Shown: piece after piece, positions 35,938 through 38,811 of the stretch
Position numbering within the stretch: position 1 is the stretch's first letter
Layout of the letters: every line of letters begins with the position of its first letter
Assembly (NCBI GenBank): GCA_009746045.1
Contig: RPFO01002223.1
Location: 1-38,811 of the forward strand
Source: Mesostigma viride
Taxonomy: Eukaryota; Streptophyta; Mesostigmatophyceae; Mesostigmatales; Mesostigmataceae
DNA length: 38,811 bases
Direction of reading: 5' to 3'
Position numbers and translations under genes: made by a program
The notes under the pieces: model-generated
What the model was told of the DNA's origin: nothing
What the model saw: only the letters and a program-made list of their open reading frames with translations
Database searches by the model: none

Positions 35938-36121
35938 CCCCATGGTATAGGATATACCTGAGAGTCTAGGCCCCTACCGGCCCTGTCCAGGGCCTGCCAT
36001 GGGACATGTCCCCGGGACTGATCAGAAACGTTTCTGATCAGTCCCGGGGACATGTCCCATGGCAGGCCCTGGACAGGGCCGGTAGGGGCCTAGACTCTCA
36101 GGTATATCCTATACCATGGGG
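35938..36121. other. Palindrome centre
   Basis: The symmetry axis lies between 36029 and 36030 in CAGAAAC|GTTTCTG, with no spacer. Each half also contains short self-complementary sites: CCATGG (twice), GGGACATGTCCC, CCCGGG, CTGATCAG and GGCCCTGTCCAGGGCC. The DNA could therefore fold as one long hairpin or as several small ones. Confidence 0.85.
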
Positions 36122-36140
36122 TTAGATATTTTTTCCAGTA

Positions 36141-36658
36141 ACCGCACCGGCCCTTATGCTGTCAAACCCGGCCCACCCTGTTTGAAACCAGCCCCTTATG
36201 CTGGCGAACCCTGTTTGAAACCAGCCTCTTATGCTGTCAAACCCGGCCCACCCTGTTTGAAACCAGCCCCTTATGCTGGCGAACCCTGTTTGAAACCAGC
36301 CTCTTATGCTGTCAAACCCGGCCCACCCTGTTTGAAACCAGCCCCTTATGCTGGCGAACCCTGTTTGAAACCAGCCTCTTATGCTGTCAAACCCGGCCCA
36401 CCCTGTTTGAAACCAGCCCCTTATGCTGGCGAACCCTGTTTGAAACCAGCCTCTTATGCTGTCAAACCCGGCCCACCCTGTTTGAAACCAGCCCCTTATG
36501 CTGGCGAACCCTGTTTGAAACCAGCCTCTTATGCTGTCAAACCCGGCCCACCCTGTTTGAAACCAGCCCCTTATGCTGGCGAACCCTGTTTGAAACCAGC
36601 CTCTTATGCTGTCAAACCCGGCCCACCCTGTTTGAAACCAGCCCCTTGTGCTGGCGAA
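36141..36658. repeat. 75-bp tandem repeats, seven units (right arm)
   Basis: Mirror image of 35401-35918 with the same unit number and the same variant unit at the outer end (a single base change, CACAAGG for CATAAGG, present in both arms). Identity of repeat number and variant indicates homogenisation or a copy made by folding back. Confidence 0.93.
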
Positions 36659-36745
36659 CCCGGCCCTTTTTGCTTTGGGACTGTCTAGCGATGAGGTGAC
36701 ACGTGGCATTGGACGAGGGGTGTCTTTATTAGCATACGGCGTTTA

Positions 36746-37675
36746 TCATTCCACGGGGTCCGGCAGCTTCTCGTACTCCGCCATCCTGCGCCTGCACTGG
36801 TCTATGGAGTCGTCCACGGCTTTGGCCCGGTTGCACCCCGCGTGCAGCCACCTGTAGTTGTCGGGGAAGTACGTCCTGTCGAACGTGTCCGTCTTGTCGG
36901 GGGACGGGGCGAGCTCAGGGGAGTCCAGCGACATCCGCCCCTCGCAGTGGCCGCAGTGCCACTCCTGGCTCTCCAGTTTCCTGACGGCCTCCAGCAGGCG
37001 CGGGGACAGGTCTCGCTCCCCGTGGGGCGTGGACTGCCAGCTCAGGGGCATGTCGCTCTTCACCCTCGACTGGACGCCGTAGAACGCTTTCTTCACGTGC
37101 GACCACACCGCGGGGTCGACATCGGGGGGGCACTCCCCGTAATGCTGGCAAGGGCTCCTGGGCCGCTTCCCGGCCGGTGCCGCCTCCGGGAAGGGCAGCA
37201 CGGGCGGGGAGTCGTCCGGGATGGGCAGCCCCTTCCGGGCGCGCAGGTACTCCTCCTCCATCCTGAGGTGCTTCAGCTCGTCGTACTCCGATTCCAGAGG
37301 GCCCACCCTGCAACGCCCGCACCTCCACTCGGGGGGCATGCCCGTCGCCGACTCGGTCAGAGACAGCCCCGCGCCGTCCGGGACCAGATAACGCACCAGG
37401 ATCCCCATGCGGGGGACCTCCTCCGACGAGTGGAAGCGGATCGGGGTCGCGCACTTGGCGCACTTGCCGTCCCACATGTCGCGGGCCTTCGACTCGCGGA
37501 AACGCTTGAACCCCCTCCCCGTCTTCGCGCACTTGTACCGCAGGGCAGAGTTGAAGGTCTGCACCGAAGACCCCACCCTCTGGCGCCACTTGTCCTCCGC
37601 GTCGTTCGTCACGTAGAACTCCGGGGTTGCCATCTCCGTTTCTCGCCCGTCGCCGCTGTTATCATACCCACACAT
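36746..37675 (-). CDS. HNH-like zinc endonuclease-related protein, right arm copy
   Basis: Identical in sequence to the gene at 34384-35313 and facing it across the palindrome centre. The same zinc pairs and SPDKTD ... CNRAK region are present. If the palindrome is an assembly artefact, this copy is not a separate gene. Confidence 0.7.
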   Translation of the reverse strand: MCGYDNSGDGRETEMATPEFYVTNDAEDKWRQRVGSSVQTFNSALRYKCAKTGRGFKRFRESKARDMWDGKCAKCATPIRFHSSEEVPRMGILVRYLVPDGAGLSLTESATGMPPEWRCGRCRVGPLESEYDELKHLRMEEEYLRARKGLPIPDDSPPVLPFPEAAPAGKRPRSPCQHYGECPPDVDPAVWSHVKKAFYGVQSRVKSDMPLSWQSTPHGERDLSPRLLEAVRKLESQEWHCGHCEGRMSLDSPELAPSPDKTDTFDRTYFPDNYRWLHAGCNRAKAVDDSIDQCRRRMAEYEKLPDPVE

Positions 37676-38066
37676 TTTATTCCCTCCCCCGTAAGCGCAG
37701 CCCCCTCTTAACCCCGGCCCGGGGGGCGCCGGGACGTAGACTTGCACCCGTCACTTACTCAGGGTCGCCGGGCCCAGGGTAGCGGACCACCCACGCGGCC
37801 GTCCCGGGGGGCAAGCGCAACCCCCTCCCAACCCCGGCCCGGGCGCCGGGACGCAGACTGTCCAGAACGGATCCGAGCCCAAAAGAAGCCCGACCGAAAC
37901 CACGCATTCTCATCCACCCTCGACCCCCCACCCGCCCGCGCCGCCCCTCCAGGAGGGAAAAGGACGTTTCAAACACATCCAGACTCGGGGCGCGACGGAC
38001 CCGGGACGGGGGGCGAGCGAACCTGCCGCCACCTCTCCCGCCGCCCCCGACCATCGGAGGTGGAGT

Positions 38067-38218
38067 GGATTCTCGTGCACGACTTCTTTTTCAGCCACCC
38101 CGGGAAATATTATTCCTGTATATACAGCCCTATATATAGCCTATACCCTTTGCAATTTTTCATTACCCATATAATTATTTTTGAAAGAGTCTAAAAAAGA
38201 AGTAGTGCAAGAGAATCC
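38067..38218. repeat. AT-rich segment bracketed by a 25-bp inverted repeat (right copy)
   Basis: Mirror of 33841-33992. Its sequence content is described there. Confidence 0.6.
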
Positions 38219-38502
38219 AAGCAAGCGTCGCCCATCGGGAGGGACGGGGCGGGGGGCGAGTGAAATTGGCGGGGCCTCTCCGGCCCCTCTCGCCGGTCGG
38301 AGGTGGATTACCTTCTCCCCCTCGTTTGCCCCTTCGCCGCCTCCCAGGGCCGGGACAGGCGACGGCGGCGGTGGAGATTACAGGACTTCTGTTCGGACCG
38401 GGGGCTCCAAGGGGTCCAGGGGGTCCAGGGGTCCAGGGGGACTGGGGGCTGCAGAGGCTCTGGGGGGTAGCTCACGTAGTTGCTGGATTCGACCCATCTA
38501 AA

Positions 38503-38811
38503 ATGGGCAATGACAAAGTAGTATGCATCGTTTCAAAGCGAGGCGGGGGTAAAACAACGCTCGCGACGGACATAATGTATCACAAGCGTGACATTCCTTC
38601 GGGGATCGTTATGTCAGGGACCGAAGGTTCAAATCGGCATTGGCAAAAATTCGTCCCCGAACTCTTTGTGTACGAATCCTTTAATAAACCGGCACTACGA
38701 GCGCTGATCAAAAACCAAAAAAACTTTGCAAACTCGGCAAAGCTCAAAACTGTTTTGTTATCATGGATGATTGCGTTTATGACCGAAGCGTAATGCGCGA
38801 CCCGTGCATGC
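38503..38811 (+). CDS. A32-type virion DNA packaging ATPase, partial, one frame break
   Basis: The N-terminal 100 or so residues, cut by the right edge. Walker A is SKRGGGKTTL (residues 11-20), followed by the family features HKRDIPSGIVMSGTEGSN, a PELFVYESF segment and ALIKNQK. After TTTT at 38753-38756, where one base appears missing, the next frame gives the Walker B-like FVIMDDCVYD. This pattern is that of the FtsK/HerA-related ATPase that pumps DNA into capsids of nucleocytoplasmic large DNA viruses. The start codon lies 17 nt after the palindrome ends. Base composition and codon choice are clearly more AT-rich than in the rest of the window. Confidence 0.88.

Larger units (their letters stand above)
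33572..36029 (+). repeat. Left arm of a 4.9-kb spacer-free palindrome (probable terminal inverted repeat)
   Basis: 2458 bp matching the reverse complement of 36030-38486. The only difference found is one base in the CCTGGACCCCC tandem run near 33625-33655. Contents from outside in: a CCTGGACCC micro-repeat, an AT-rich mini inverted repeat (33841-33992), two copies of a roughly 50-bp direct repeat (GTCTGCGTCCCGGCGCC at 34203 and GTCTACGTCCCGGCGCC at 34318), the HNH-like gene, and 75-bp tandem repeats. The 33572-34383 part has no convincing gene. Confidence 0.95.
36030..38486 (-). repeat. Right arm of the palindrome
   Basis: 2457 bp, reverse complement of 33572-36029 apart from one base. It ends at AGTTGCTGG (38486), beyond which the sequence differs completely from that beyond the left arm. 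Two unrelated unique flanks are what a junction of two genome ends carrying terminal inverted repeats would show. Confidence 0.95.

Noticed and set aside
35350-35943. Repeat proteins on both strands of the 75-bp array
   Set aside because: A period divisible by three keeps every such frame open. No promoter, domain or codon bias favours either. Kept as a finding, not as a gene.
1-38811. tRNA or rRNA genes
   Set aside because: No cloverleaf or rRNA-like sequence was noticed by eye. This is not a substitute for a covariance-model search.

Overview
The window looks like GC-rich DNA of a large nucleocytoplasmic DNA virus (Nucleocytoviricota) or a viral segment integrated in a protist or alga. The support is an A32-type packaging ATPase at the right edge, KilA-N and BRO-N-like genes, a SET-domain gene, two giant fibre-like proteins, small conserved genes of the kind seen in algal and giant viruses, eukaryote-style TATA boxes and AATAAA signals, and introns of GT-AG type. 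There are no bacterial operon or ribosome-binding features. The host cannot be told from the sequence.

Layout. 1-2.1 kb: a long minus-strand protein with SUMO-interaction-like motifs, cut by the left edge. 2.5-4.4 kb: a conserved viral gene, three small genes (two encode membrane proteins) and a degenerate zinc-module ORF. 4.35-7.3 kb: a monomeric class II (B12-dependent) ribonucleotide reductase in four exons. Each of its three introns falls in an active-site motif, and intron 3 carries its own gene with its own TATA box. 7.3-21 kb: a virion-surface block of membrane protein, Ig/LamG-like protein, phage-fibre-like protein, a double SET protein and two paralogous repeat fibres of about 787 and 1157 residues. 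21-22.4 kb: two divergent zinc-module genes and another SIM protein with a 117-bp duplication. 22.5-33.3 kb: BRO-N-like, unknown, zinc-ribbon, KilA-N and a tandem pair of charged repeat proteins, with a 50-bp minisatellite. 33.57-38.49 kb: an almost perfect, spacer-free palindrome with arms of 2458 and 2457 bp. Each arm holds an HNH-like gene, seven 75-bp tandem repeats and an AT-rich mini inverted repeat. 38.5 kb to the edge: the A32-type ATPase, in visibly less GC-rich DNA.

The palindrome looks like two terminal inverted repeats joined head to head (a concatemer or closed-end junction), although a fold-back sequencing artefact must be excluded. Most longer genes are broken by single-base shifts, largely in homopolymer runs, usually as one base too few. 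This points to consensus errors more than to gene decay. Spans below therefore cover the whole apparent gene and name each break. Many long open frames on the opposite strand are GC-driven shadows and are omitted.
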